Source of the DNA: Thermosaccharophagus gerlachensis | Lineage (GTDB): Bacteria; Armatimonadota; Fervidibacteria; Fervidibacterales; Thermosaccharophagaceae | Assembly: GCA_041538025.1 (NCBI GenBank) | Contig: JBGOEV010000005.1 | Location: 16,548 to 80,547, forward strand | Length of the DNA stretch: 64,000 nucleotides | Reading direction: 5' to 3' | Shown here: piece after piece, positions 33,914 to 43,120 of the stretch | Layout: each line of letters begins with the position of its first letter | How positions within the stretch are numbered: the first letter of the stretch is position 1 | Made by a program: the position numbers and the translations under genes | Notes under the pieces: model-generated | Seen by the model: only the letters and a program-made list of their open reading frames with translations | Database searches by the model: none | Told to the model about the DNA's origin: nothing

Positions 33914-35143
33914 TTACTGATGTAGGACAGCGAAGTTGAGTATTGTGCGTATGAGCAATTCAGCACACATATGCATTTTGTGCATATCAACGAATTCGTT
34001 TCGAGTGTGGATGTTTGATGCTCCAGTTGGTAGGACGATACACTCAATTTTGTGTTCAGAAAAGACGTTGGCATCTGAACCAGCTTCAATACCCTTGAGC
34101 TGAGGTTGCAAACCCATCTCGGTAAGCGCTTTGACAGCAGCAAGGACGATAGGTGAATTGTGTGGTGTCGTAAAACCTCTGTAGAGCCGCTCAAATGTAA
34201 CCTTCGCAGAGGCTCCTACTGCTTTTGCTTCATCATCAAACGTTTTGGCGATAAGCTCTTTCATTGTCTCAAGCTTCTTTACGTCATGGCTTCTTATTTC
34301 GCCTTTCACGGTGCAAGTATCAGCAACTACATTTATAGCTTTCCCACCGTTTATCGTGCCTACGTTACAAGTTGTCTCCTCGTCAATCCTTCCCCAATTC
34401 AACTTTGCTATTGCCCTTGAAGCCACCACGATGGCGTTTATGCCTTTCTCTGGCTCCAAGCTGGCGTGTGCTGCCTTCCCTTTGATGATGACCTCAAAAG
34501 TTTCGTGAGATGGCATGCGTGTAATTATGACTGATGGATCATCCATGCCATCAACAACGAGACCATACTTTGCCTTTAACTTCTTCATGTCAAGTGCTTT
34601 TGCTCCAAGCAATCCCTTTTCCTCTCGCACCGTGAAAACAACTTCAATAGGTGGGTGTTTTAAGTTTCGTTCACGCAATGTCTTCAGGACTTCAATAATG
34701 ATCGCTACACCTGCTTTATCATCAGCGCCAAGTATTGTCCTACCATCCGTGCGTATAATCTCGCCATCTTCAACGATTTTGATACCCACCGTTGGCATAA
34801 CGGTATCAAGATGAGCATTTAAAAGGAGTGGTTGCGATTGAATATTGCCGGGCACCCTCGCAATGACATTGCCAGCTTTCCCACCAATTTTTCGCCATGC
34901 ATCATCAATGGTGACATCCTCGGTGAGCGATTTCATCTCCCTTGCTACAAATTCACCGATCATTTCTTCATTCTCAGAACCAGAGTCAATTTGAACGAGC
35001 GAAATGAATGTTTCTCTCAGCCTGTTTTTGTTGGTCATCAACTGTGGCTGTGCATTCAATCCCCCGAACCAAAGGCAGAAAACGCACGCACACACAACAA
35101 GTAGGGCGGATATGTAAAGCGCATTTCGCTTTTTTAAGCGCAT
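33914..35143 (-). CDS. M20-family zinc peptidase (PepT-like) with N-terminal signal or anchor
   Basis: A 409-residue M20 peptidase. Zinc ligands are LLNAHLDTV (His and the catalytic Asp nearby), ILGADDKAG (bridging Asp), VREEKGLLGA (catalytic Glu and Glu ligand), VVDGMDD and the final NIHTRNEF (His). The dimerisation domain starts near 200. Unlike cytoplasmic PepT it has a hydrophobic segment at about 8-28 (LYISALLVVCACVFCLWFG) after a basic start, so it is probably exported or anchored. ATG follows GGAAGGTGATGG. It begins 6 bases after the DUF5916-type gene and is likely co-transcribed with it. Confidence 0.85.
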   Translation of the reverse strand: MRLKKRNALYISALLVVCACVFCLWFGGLNAQPQLMTNKNRLRETFISLVQIDSGSENEEMIGEFVAREMKSLTEDVTIDDAWRKIGGKAGNVIARVPGNIQSQPLLLNAHLDTVMPTVGIKIVEDGEIIRTDGRTILGADDKAGVAIIIEVLKTLRERNLKHPPIEVVFTVREEKGLLGAKALDMKKLKAKYGLVVDGMDDPSVIITRMPSHETFEVIIKGKAAHASLEPEKGINAIVVASRAIAKLNWGRIDEETTCNVGTINGGKAINVVADTCTVKGEIRSHDVKKLETMKELIAKTFDDEAKAVGASAKVTFERLYRGFTTPHNSPIVLAAVKALTEMGLQPQLKGIEAGSDANVFSEHKIECIVLPTGASNIHTRNEFVDMHKMHMCAELLIRTILNFAVLHQ

Positions 35144-35149
35144 AAGCCA

Positions 35150-37246
35150 TCACCTTCCCAGCGAGAATGGCAAAATCCACTTGACTATGAAAGCCTTACG
35201 GAGCTTTGATGCCCCCGGGTCTCCGAGGATGAGGTATAACTCTTCACCGTTCTCGCGCTTTATGCGAAACAAGATTGCAAAATTGTTCACCGAATAATCA
35301 CCACCCCTGTGGAAGTAGCGCAAGCTAAGCCACTTATCACGGCTAAGTATGCGGGTCAAGCCAAGCTCTATTGAGCTAACCGTCAACTTCGTTCCTCCCA
35401 CAGGTTCATGCCTTCGTTGTGACCATTCGCAGAAGGCATTCCAACTGCCATCTGGTTTTGTCCAACCCAGTGTGAGCGAGTGCATCCGATAATGGCTATC
35501 AAATGCCTTTCCAAGCGCGTAACTTACTTCTAATCGTAGTGGTCTATTGCCTCCAAACGAAAGCCAGCAGTTGAGCGAATGGTCATCAAAAGGTTGCTCC
35601 CGTATGTGGTATTCGGCATGTCTGCTCCTGTTGTAACTAATGCTAACCCCTGTTTGGTCTTTGAGGGTGATGCGCAATCCCATAGCGTAAGAGCGGTTAA
35701 AAAAGGAACCAGAGAATGTCTCACCGAAGCTATAGCGAGCCCATAAACTACCACCACGGTAGAAACTGCTTTGCTTTGGGATGAAGTTTCTACTCACATG
35801 GAATGACCATCGCTTGAAATCCTTTCTTGGCACATACCCTAATGGAGGACTAAAGTGCGGTGAGGCGAAGGAATATTCGCACGATGCTGACCAGAACCTG
35901 TCATAATAGTGAAGCCTGAACTCGCCTGCGTTTCCATCACCCAAATTGTTTCCTGAGGAATGGCTTGCGTAGCTACATGAGAATGAGAACCGTCCATCAT
36001 TACCAAATCGGATTCTGCCACCAACTCCAATGCTATGGCTGTGATTGCCCTTCCTGAGCGCGCCGACATAGCCAAACGAAAGCCTTGTCATAGGATTTGG
36101 GGTGCTTCTGATGTTCAAGGCAATGTTGTGCTCGTTTTCTTTCAAGCCGTGCGTAGTGAGTAAGCCAATTGAAGTTCCCTTTAAAACGCTTGTTAGTTTA
36201 ATCCCCATGTCAAACCTCTTTATGCGCCTTGAGTAAAAAAGCTCTGGAGATACCTCATCAAAGAACTCACTCGCCTGAACGAAGAACTCCCTTTTGTCTG
36301 GCAGGAGTTGTTCTACGTAGGAAACATCAATGCTCTCAAACGCTTCTTCAGCTTCGCTGAAGTCGGGCTTGAGAACAAACCTTAGCGATGTGTTCGTGTG
36401 CATCATCCATTCGCCGTTCAAGCCATACATGCTCGTCGTGCTGCCCTCCTCATGATCATACTTTGTGGTGGCGAAGAACTTGGTTTGCAGTTGGAGATCG
36501 TTTGAGGTGCTTTTGCCAGTTGGTGGAATGGGCATGCCAACGAGGTGAGGCATGTAGCGTTCATCAAACGGTCTATCTGGATGGAAAGCCCATGCACAAA
36601 GCTCTTGTGTTTCGCTTATGTAGCGCCAGAAGTTTATGCCCCACGAACTAACTTTTGGGTCGTGGGTGAGCGTTGAGAGTGGTATCAGTATTTCAGCAAC
36701 CCATTCGTTGTCCGAGACTGTTACAGCTGCTTCCCATTGCCCATCCCATCGCTTGTTACCAAACCTGCTATCTGCCTTAGCCCCACGTGCGTTTACAGTG
36801 AAGTCAAATGTGCGTTCATGGGTGTGCATCGTATCCAAAGAGACGGTGACTCGTTCGTCACGCTCCATATTAGCGTCATATCTTGTCTCGTAGGCATGCA
36901 ATTTAGCTCTGCTCCCAATAGCACATATGAAAGCAAAGCAAAGTGCGTCTTTTGTTGCGAGGGCGAGAGTCTTTGTCTCCTTTGAAGCTGGCTCACCACG
37001 GTATGGGAAGACTTGTCTGTAGTTACTTGCGCAAGCTGCTATTGCCCAAACTGCTTCATCAATTCTCCCATCAATCTTTGGTGCTTCATCCACGATGTGG
37101 ATGACAAATTCGTATCGTTCGTTTGTGCCGTCAACAGTAAATGGTGGGCGTTCATGTGCCCTGCACGAAAACAAATGCAGAAAGAGAAACAAGAAGCAGA
37201 GGATCAAGGCTTTTACCCTTACAGCACAATCATCATCCTCTGCCAT
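35150..37246 (-). CDS. Exported DUF5916-type protein: CBM9-like domain plus outer-membrane barrel
   Basis: A 698-residue exported protein. A signal peptide (about 10-30) is followed by a family 9 carbohydrate-binding-like domain (about 50-240) that begins APKIDGRIDEAVWAIA, the hallmark of this fold, and has VSLDTMHTHERTFDFTVNARG and WVAEILIPLSTL. The rest has repeated amphipathic strands ending in Arg rather than an aromatic residue (WILPFSLGR), consistent with a beta-barrel as in DUF5916 proteins. It may bind a sugar or peptide at the cell surface; partner M20 peptidase 6 bases downstream supports a nutrient role (inference). ATG follows GGAG with an eight-base gap. Confidence 0.75.
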   Translation of the reverse strand: MAEDDDCAVRVKALILCFLFLFLHLFSCRAHERPPFTVDGTNERYEFVIHIVDEAPKIDGRIDEAVWAIAACASNYRQVFPYRGEPASKETKTLALATKDALCFAFICAIGSRAKLHAYETRYDANMERDERVTVSLDTMHTHERTFDFTVNARGAKADSRFGNKRWDGQWEAAVTVSDNEWVAEILIPLSTLTHDPKVSSWGINFWRYISETQELCAWAFHPDRPFDERYMPHLVGMPIPPTGKSTSNDLQLQTKFFATTKYDHEEGSTTSMYGLNGEWMMHTNTSLRFVLKPDFSEAEEAFESIDVSYVEQLLPDKREFFVQASEFFDEVSPELFYSRRIKRFDMGIKLTSVLKGTSIGLLTTHGLKENEHNIALNIRSTPNPMTRLSFGYVGALRKGNHSHSIGVGGRIRFGNDGRFSFSCSYASHSSGNNLGDGNAGEFRLHYYDRFWSASCEYSFASPHFSPPLGYVPRKDFKRWSFHVSRNFIPKQSSFYRGGSLWARYSFGETFSGSFFNRSYAMGLRITLKDQTGVSISYNRSRHAEYHIREQPFDDHSLNCWLSFGGNRPLRLEVSYALGKAFDSHYRMHSLTLGWTKPDGSWNAFCEWSQRRHEPVGGTKLTVSSIELGLTRILSRDKWLSLRYFHRGGDYSVNNFAILFRIKRENGEELYLILGDPGASKLRKAFIVKWILPFSLGR

Positions 37247-37314
37247 GAAACATCATCTCCGATGGCGTGGTAGAGTTAGCGATGGCTTTCAATGTGATTG
37301 GACGAGTTCACTTG

Positions 37315-39003
37315 CTAATTTGTTGTGGCTTTTGAAGACCTAATTGGTATGATGGAGAGCGTAGCCTCAATGAGCAACCATGCTGCCAAAAGTAGCAGGC
37401 ATACATCAACAGTGAACAACACCAAGTTGCCTTCCTTGAGGAAGCTGATAAGGTTGATCAGGAGCGAGCTTATTGTAACGACACACATAAAGAGCATCGG
37501 GATAAGTGTGAATAAAGTTTGTCTGCCAAGCTGGCGTAAGTATAGCGTTACAGTCAACAACGCGAGCGCAGCCAACAGTTGGTTTGAAGCACCGAACAAC
37601 TGCCATAGTAAGAGCCCGACTGGCTTTCCATCAACTCGTAACAACGCAAAGAAACCAATCATCAAAACTGCAACAAGGCTTGAAACATAGCGATTTGCGA
37701 AGAGAGTTAATTTGAGGCTTGTCGCCAGTTCCTCTACATTGTATCTGAGCAACCTCGTAGCAGTATCAAGCGTTGTCAATGAGAAACTTACAGCCACCGT
37801 CGCTATCAGCACCTTCCCCACTTCTTTTGGAAGACCTATGTGAGCTAAAACATTTATCGCACCAGCAATAAAGTTCAGCAAGCCCAAATTGCCAGCTTGT
37901 TTATGTGATGGGTAGTGTTTAACCCATTCGCTATATGCGCCAAAGCCAGCAGTGCATGCTATAAGCACAAGGACTGCCAGCATGCCCTCAGTTAACATAC
38001 CACCGTATGCGATTGGGACTGCGTGAGTCTCCTTATCAAGTTGCTTTGCTGTTGTTCCAGATGAGACAAGCGAATGGAAGCCAGAGACAGCCCCACAGGC
38101 AACAGTAATGAAAAGCAATGGGAAGATTGGTTTTGGATCTGGCAGGTTGTGGTTTAGAGTTGGTGCAACTACTTGAGGTCGCCATATGACAACCCCAATG
38201 AGCATAAGCGCCATGCCAAGATAAAGCATGTATGAGTTCAAGTAATCTCTTGGCTGTAAGAGCAACCACACTGGTAAGATAGATGCAACGTATGCGTATG
38301 CGAGCAAGGTATAGCTCCATATCTCCTGCGTCATAGTGAGCCCGAAGATTTTGGTTATCGGAATATATATCCCAGCAACCACACATAGCATCATGAGTAT
38401 AAAGCCAACACATGTGAGTATCGTCAAGTTGAGGTTGTAAATGTAGCGCAGGGTTCCAAAGAGCAATGCTAACAGGATAAGCGATGCGCTTGGGAAAACA
38501 GCCTCTGGGACCGACCACTCACCTGGTGGAGCTGGCGCAAAAAGCTTTGATATTTGCAGAACGAAGACACCCATCGCAAGAGAGAGTGCAAAGATAATGA
38601 AAGCGAGGAAGAGGATACGAGCCCTTCTACCCATAACTTGCATCGCTATATCGCCTATTGAGAGCGCCTTGTTCCTCACAGAAGTTACAAGGACCGACAT
38701 GTCGTGCACGGCGCCAACGAATATTGTCCCGAAGACTATCCAAAGGAGAGCAGGCAACCATCCCCAAACCGCTGCTATTGCAGGTCCTATAATCGGACCG
38801 AGACCGGCGATGGATGCGAAGTGGTGCCCAAACAATATAAGGGGATGTGTAGGGACATAATCAATCCCATCGCTCAACTCGTGTGCGGGTGTCTTTGCTT
38901 CCCTGTCAAGTGCAAAAAGGTATCTCCCAAGGAAACGCCCATACAAAACATATGCACTCACAAACGCAATCCCACTGCACGCTGCGATAATGAAAGCGTT
39001 CAT
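37315..39003 (-). CDS. CstA-family carbon-starvation/peptide or pyruvate transporter
   Basis: A 562-residue membrane protein with about 14-16 helices. N-terminal YGRFLGRYLFALD and YVPTHPLILFGHHFASIAGLGPIIGPAIAAVWGW are CstA signatures; HDMSVLVTSVRNKALSIGDIA and GFHSLVSSGTTAKQL are also typical. E. coli CstA is about 700 residues, so this is the shorter type. CstA proteins take up peptides or pyruvate during starvation. It sits next to nagB and the M20/DUF5916 genes; a nutrient-scavenging theme is plausible. The start is weakly supported by AGAAGTG. Confidence 0.88.
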   Translation of the reverse strand: MNAFIIAACSGIAFVSAYVLYGRFLGRYLFALDREAKTPAHELSDGIDYVPTHPLILFGHHFASIAGLGPIIGPAIAAVWGWLPALLWIVFGTIFVGAVHDMSVLVTSVRNKALSIGDIAMQVMGRRARILFLAFIIFALSLAMGVFVLQISKLFAPAPPGEWSVPEAVFPSASLILLALLFGTLRYIYNLNLTILTCVGFILMMLCVVAGIYIPITKIFGLTMTQEIWSYTLLAYAYVASILPVWLLLQPRDYLNSYMLYLGMALMLIGVVIWRPQVVAPTLNHNLPDPKPIFPLLFITVACGAVSGFHSLVSSGTTAKQLDKETHAVPIAYGGMLTEGMLAVLVLIACTAGFGAYSEWVKHYPSHKQAGNLGLLNFIAGAINVLAHIGLPKEVGKVLIATVAVSFSLTTLDTATRLLRYNVEELATSLKLTLFANRYVSSLVAVLMIGFFALLRVDGKPVGLLLWQLFGASNQLLAALALLTVTLYLRQLGRQTLFTLIPMLFMCVVTISSLLINLISFLKEGNLVLFTVDVCLLLLAAWLLIEATLSIIPIRSSKATTN

Positions 39004-39055
39004 CCTTTTTCACTTCTAAAGCCTTAAAGTGGTTTGGAAGGAAGTCGTTTGCGCT

Positions 39056-39844
39056 TCAGCTTTTGCGAGCCTTCAGCTCTGAGAGCAGTTTCCTACAATG
39101 CTCATAGTAGTCGCGTCTCTTCAGCTTTGATGCAGCGCCTTCGTCCAAGATGAACGTAACATCAGGATGAAGCTGGAGCGCTGACGCTGGGCACATCGTC
39201 GTTATTGGACCTTCAATTGCAGCTGCAACTGCATCCGCTTTACCTTCCCCGGTTGCAAGGAGGACTATTTTCTTAGCTTCAAGTATTGTTCCAATACCCA
39301 TTGTCAGGGCGTATCTTGGCACATCCTCTTCGCGCTCAAAGAAACGGGAGTTCGCTTTTATCGTTTCAGCTGTCAGGACGATTAACCGTGTGCGTGATGC
39401 AAAGGATGACCCTGGTTCGTTAAAAGCTATGTGACCATTATGACCTATACCGAGTATCTGGAGGTCAATCCCACCAGCTCGCTTTATCTGCTCTTCATAC
39501 CAACGGCAATGCTCCTCTGGATCTGGAGCAAGCCCATATGGGACATGTGTGTTTGCTTTGTTGATGTTGATGTGGTTGAATAGCTTCGTATCCATGTAGT
39601 AACGGTAGCTTTGCTCATGCCTCGGATCAATCGGGTAATACTCATCAAGGTTGAATGTGATGACTTGAGAGAAATCAAGTCCTTCCTCTTTGTGCATGCG
39701 CACAAGTTCAGCATAGCATGGTTCTGGTGTTGAGCCAGTGGCTAAGCCGAGGACTGCATTCGGCTTACGCCTTATTAGGTCAGCTATCATGCGCGCTGCT
39801 TCCTTACCAACTGCTTCAGCATCCTGCAGGACAATGACCTCCAT
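39056..39844 (-). CDS. nagB: Glucosamine-6-phosphate deaminase
   Basis: A 262-residue enzyme that converts glucosamine 6-phosphate to fructose 6-phosphate and ammonia. LGLATGSTPEPCY, ITFNLDEYYPI (catalytic Asp), GIGHNGHIAFNEPGSSF (catalytic His loop) and ALTMGIGTI are intact. Length is normal. ATG at 39844 follows AGGGGG at eight bases; GTG at 39853 is inside the ribosome site. It may feed cell-wall or chitin sugars into glycolysis; no nagA lies nearby. Confidence 0.95.
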   Translation of the reverse strand: MEVIVLQDAEAVGKEAARMIADLIRRKPNAVLGLATGSTPEPCYAELVRMHKEEGLDFSQVITFNLDEYYPIDPRHEQSYRYYMDTKLFNHININKANTHVPYGLAPDPEEHCRWYEEQIKRAGGIDLQILGIGHNGHIAFNEPGSSFASRTRLIVLTAETIKANSRFFEREEDVPRYALTMGIGTILEAKKIVLLATGEGKADAVAAAIEGPITTMCPASALQLHPDVTFILDEGAASKLKRRDYYEHCRKLLSELKARKS

Positions 39845-39867
39845 CTTATCCACCCCCTTGGCAGGTT

Positions 39868-40272
39868 TTACTGGTTTGAAGAGGTATCACTCTTAACCTT
39901 GTTTAGTTGCTCAACGAAGTTGATACGGAGCGTCGTTAGCATCTGGCGCATTTGGTCATACTCTCGTTGTTGTAGTCTTGGTTTGATATGCTCAAGCAAT
40001 ATTGTGAGTGTGTCTATCGCGAAACGAGCTTCATCAAAGTTTTGTTCAACCTTTCCAGTGAGGGGGTTTGCAATCAAGCCCATCTTCTGCCATGCATAAT
40101 CAATCAATAAGCTCATCGTGAAGTTTACTACTCGCATCACATTGAGGTCACGTAATGGGAGGGCAACAACTGGTTCACCTTGCCTTTCATCCTTTCCTTC
40201 AACCTCGCATTTTTGCTCTTCTAAATTCATCTCGTTCTTTTTCACATCACCCTCTGCTCCTTGAGCACTCAT
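39868..40272 (-). CDS. DUF1844 protein
   Basis: A 134-residue protein with a charged N-terminal half and a DUF1844 C-terminal half: VVNFTMSLLIDYAWQKMGLIANPLTGKVEQNFDEARFAIDTLTILLEHIKPRL and LTTLRINFVEQLNK. The pattern (LG-x-x-x-NP-x-TGK, then AK/RFAID-x-L-x-x-L) is the family hallmark. Function is unknown; the family is broad in bacteria that form an outer membrane. ATG at 40272 follows GGAGGG; 40320 is the longer alternative and overlaps tRNA sequence. Confidence 0.85.
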   Translation of the reverse strand: MSAQGAEGDVKKNEMNLEEQKCEVEGKDERQGEPVVALPLRDLNVMRVVNFTMSLLIDYAWQKMGLIANPLTGKVEQNFDEARFAIDTLTILLEHIKPRLQQREYDQMRQMLTTLRINFVEQLNKVKSDTSSNQ

Positions 40273-40330
40273 GACTACCCTCCTACTGTTCGTGTGTTTC
40301 GTGGAGAGCTTACCATTCAAAAAGAAAAGG

Positions 40331-40404
40331 TAGCGGGGGCCGGATTTGAACCGGCGACCTCTGGGTTATGAGCCCAGCGAGCTACCTGACTGCTCCACCC
40401 CGCG
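40331..40404 (-). tRNA. Initiator tRNA-fMet (CAT)
   Basis: A 74-base cloverleaf on the minus strand. The anticodon loop is CTCATAA (CAT). The anticodon stem has three consecutive G-C pairs (CTGGG with CCCAG), the initiator hallmark, and the D stem has the A11-U24 pair. The 5' end CGCGGGG pairs with CCCCGCT, so position 1:72 is C-U, unpaired as required for formylation, but most bacteria have C-A. CCA is not fully encoded (ACC then T). Confidence 0.93.
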
Positions 40405-40430
40405 CCCTTGTTTTGCGTAAGGTGAATCAC

Positions 40431-40505
40431 TGGCTGGGGAGGGAGGATTCGAACCCCCGATCTCTGGGTCCAGAGCCCAGCGTCTTGCCACTCGACCACT
40501 CCCCA
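40431..40505 (-). tRNA. tRNA-Gln (CTG)
   Basis: A 75-base cloverleaf including an encoded CCA, on the minus strand. The acceptor stem is TGGGGAG with CTCCCCA, the discriminator is G, and the anticodon loop CTCTGGA gives CTG for CAG codons. The D arm, T loop (TTCGAAT) and T stem are complete. It lies 26 bases upstream of tRNA-fMet and shares its transcript. Confidence 0.93.
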
Positions 40506-40523
40506 GCAAGTTCCAATGAATAC

Positions 40524-40529
40524 ATTATA
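40524..40529 (-). promoter_or_regulatory. -10 element for the two tRNA genes
   Basis: A perfect TATAAT on the minus strand (plus-strand ATTATA) ends 19 bases before the tRNA-Gln 5' end. No good -35 is visible at 16-18 bases upstream. Confidence 0.45.
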
Positions 40530-40670
40530 GCGCGCTTTAACGCATGCGAGATTAGCAACCAATGCACAACCTATGCCTTTAGGCTTTCCCTAAGGATGCT
40601 TTAGATGTTTTTGCTTCATAATGGTGAATGGAACACAGCCGTATAGGGTGTTGCTTTTACAACGATGCAT

Positions 40671-40702
40671 TTAGATGGTGAAGCGATTAGATGGTGAAGC
40701 GA
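40671..40702 (+). repeat. Exact 16-base tandem duplication before rel
   Basis: TTAGATGGTGAAGCGA occurs twice without a gap at 40671-40686 and 40687-40702, ending one base before the rel ATG at 40704. Each copy holds GGTGAAG, so the ribosome-binding site is duplicated. It is not in the coding sequence and could change by slippage without breaking the gene. Confidence 0.85.
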
Positions 40703-40703
40703 T

Positions 40704-42968
40704 ATGGAATTCACAACTTCGTCCAACGGCGATGCTTTAACATCCGAAAGAGTAGAGCAGTCTGGATGCTGCGTTTTGTCGTTATCTGCTACTGGGCGTT
40801 TCGCTGAAGGGGCGCAAGAACGGTTGAATCAACTTTGTCAGCTCGTCATTGCCTCGCATAACGATGCCAACATTGAGCTTATCTCTAAAGCCTACTGGTT
40901 TGCTGAGGATGCACACTATGGCGCAACGCGTCTAACTGGTGAACCGTTCATCACGCATCCTTGGAATGTTGCCCTAATAGTTGCTGAGCTTGGAATGGAT
41001 GAAGAAACAATAGCTGCAGCTCTCCTGCATGATTGCGTTGAAGATTCTGGCGTCAGCATTGAGGAGTTAAGACAGAAGTTTGGTGTTAGCGTTGCGAGCC
41101 TTGTTGACGGTGTAACCAAACTGAAGCACCTTTCGTTCCTCCCACCGAGAGAGCAACAAGCTGAGAACATGCGCAAGATGCTACTTGCTATGGCGAAGGA
41201 TGTGCGAGTGGTAATAATAAAGCTCGCAGACAGGCTTCATAATTTGAAAACCATTGAGCCACTCCCAAGCGAAAAGAAACTGGAAACCGCAAAGGAGACA
41301 CTACAAGTGTTTGCACCTCTCGCACACAGACTTGGCATATGGAGGCTTAAATGGCAGCTTGAAGATTTGGCGTTCAGGCACATAGACCCTCAGGCATATT
41401 CTGAGATAAGCGCCAAAGTCCAGAAAACAAGAGCACAACGCGAAAGCTTCGTTGAGAGCGCCAGCAGGTTGCTAAAGCAACGCCTCGAGGAAGAGGGTAT
41501 AAAAGCTGAGGTTCAAGGAAGAGCAAAACACCTCTATTCAATCTACACGAAGATGCAGCGTGAAGGCGTTGACTTTGAGCATATCTATGATTTGTATGGG
41601 CTAAGGGTGATCGTGAACACAGTAAGTGAGTGTTATGCAGCGCTCGGAGTTGTTCACAGCTTATGGAGACCAATACCGGGGATGGTCAGTGATTATATCT
41701 CACATCCGAAAGCAAACAGGTATCGCTCACTCCATACAAAAGTTATCGGACCCGATGGGCAGCCACTTGAGGTGCAGATAAGGACGTGGGAGATGCACAT
41801 TGAAGCCGAATATGGAATTGCAGCACATTGGAAATACAAAGAGGGGCGCGAAAGGGATACGGAACTTGATAAAGCACTGCGTTGGATAAGGGAGCAGATG
41901 CTTTCCTTGCATTCAGAATCTCACTCACCAAAGGAGTTTTTGGAATCGGTTGTTGCCGATATATTTAAAGACCAAGTTTTCGTCTTCACACCGAAAGGCG
42001 ATGTGATTGAGCTCCCAGTTGGCTCTACACCTGTGGATTTCGCCTATCGTATACACACCGACATCGGGCACAGGTGTGTTGGTGCAAGGGTCAATGGCAA
42101 GCTTGTCCCGCTTGATTATCAGCTCAACAACGGTGACATAGTCGAGATCATCACATCGAAGCATTCAAAAGGACCAAGCCCACATTGGCTTAGGTTCGTG
42201 CGCACATCACACGCCAAAAACCGCATAAGGCGTTTCCTCAAAATGCAAGCGTTTGAGGAGAATGTTCAGCGTGGTAGGGAACTCCTCACGCAAGCCGCAA
42301 AGAGAAAAGGAGTCTCCGAAGGGATGTTAAGCGAGGAGCAATTACAAAGTGTGGCAAAGATTTTCCAGTGCGAGAGTGTAGATCAACTCCTCGCTGCAAT
42401 AGGCTATGGTGATATTTCACCTGAAGCTGTGTTGCTAAGGCTTACGCCAACACAACCTCAGCACAAGGAGATAAGAGCAAAAAGAAAGCATTTGCCTCAA
42501 GGGCGTATGAAACTCATGATCACACTCAAAGATGGCGCCGAGATTGAAGCGCCCATACGCTTATCGAAGTGCTGTCGCCCAATACCGGGAGATGCTATCT
42601 GTGGATACATAACCCGTGGAAAAGGTATAGCAGTCCATAGAACATGTTGTCGCAACTTGAGCTATCTTAGGTCAAGCGAACCGGAGAGGGTAGTGGAGCT
42701 TGAATGGCAGTTGACTGCTGAGGGCATATTCCAGACCGAGTTGTTGGTTGAGGCGATAGACAGAGTCGGGCTTTTAAGCGACCTTGCTGGGATAATAAGT
42801 GAGCTTGGAATAAACATAGCCTCGTGCAATGTTGAGACTATACCGAAGTTCCAACTTGCGAGGGTGAGATTCGTCATTGATGTTACAGGACCTGAGGCGC
42901 TCCACAAGGTTGTTGAAGCGCTAAGAAAGCATCCTGATGTTACTTCTATCGTCAGAGTCACACGATAA
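40704..42968 (+). CDS. rel: Bifunctional (p)ppGpp synthetase/hydrolase Rel
   Basis: A 754-residue RelA/SpoT homologue. The HD hydrolase domain is complete (HD 109-110, ED 113-114), so it can break down ppGpp. The synthetase domain has GRAKHLYSIYTKM, IYDLYGLRVIV, YRSLHTKV and LEVQIRTWEMHIEAEYGIAAHWKYKE (catalytic Glu). A TGS domain (VFVFTPKGDVIELPVGSTPVDFAY), a conserved Cys motif (RLSKCCRPIPGD) and a C-terminal ACT domain follow. Thus both activities and ribosome/ligand control are expected. The ATG follows the 16-base tandem repeat. It controls growth under starvation, and is the only rel gene in the window. Confidence 0.95.
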   Translation: MEFTTSSNGDALTSERVEQSGCCVLSLSATGRFAEGAQERLNQLCQLVIASHNDANIELISKAYWFAEDAHYGATRLTGEPFITHPWNVALIVAELGMDEETIAAALLHDCVEDSGVSIEELRQKFGVSVASLVDGVTKLKHLSFLPPREQQAENMRKMLLAMAKDVRVVIIKLADRLHNLKTIEPLPSEKKLETAKETLQVFAPLAHRLGIWRLKWQLEDLAFRHIDPQAYSEISAKVQKTRAQRESFVESASRLLKQRLEEEGIKAEVQGRAKHLYSIYTKMQREGVDFEHIYDLYGLRVIVNTVSECYAALGVVHSLWRPIPGMVSDYISHPKANRYRSLHTKVIGPDGQPLEVQIRTWEMHIEAEYGIAAHWKYKEGRERDTELDKALRWIREQMLSLHSESHSPKEFLESVVADIFKDQVFVFTPKGDVIELPVGSTPVDFAYRIHTDIGHRCVGARVNGKLVPLDYQLNNGDIVEIITSKHSKGPSPHWLRFVRTSHAKNRIRRFLKMQAFEENVQRGRELLTQAAKRKGVSEGMLSEEQLQSVAKIFQCESVDQLLAAIGYGDISPEAVLLRLTPTQPQHKEIRAKRKHLPQGRMKLMITLKDGAEIEAPIRLSKCCRPIPGDAICGYITRGKGIAVHRTCCRNLSYLRSSEPERVVELEWQLTAEGIFQTELLVEAIDRVGLLSDLAGIISELGINIASCNVETIPKFQLARVRFVIDVTGPEALHKVVEALRKHPDVTSIVRVTR

Positions 42969-43120
42969 AACATTGGCTTTGAATTTACCATTCCGCCTCA
43001 CAGGTTTGATGGCGGTGGCTATTCAACCCATGACTTCTTTCGTTTCTGTGTTACACTTGAGATTGCGCTTTGCATGTGAGTGGTGGATTGCATTTCACTT
43101 TGGATATGCAGGTGATGAAT

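Noticed and set aside
36388..37273. Several overlapping short frames antisense to the DUF5916-type gene
   Set aside because: No motif, no ribosome site, and the sense frame has a coherent domain structure.
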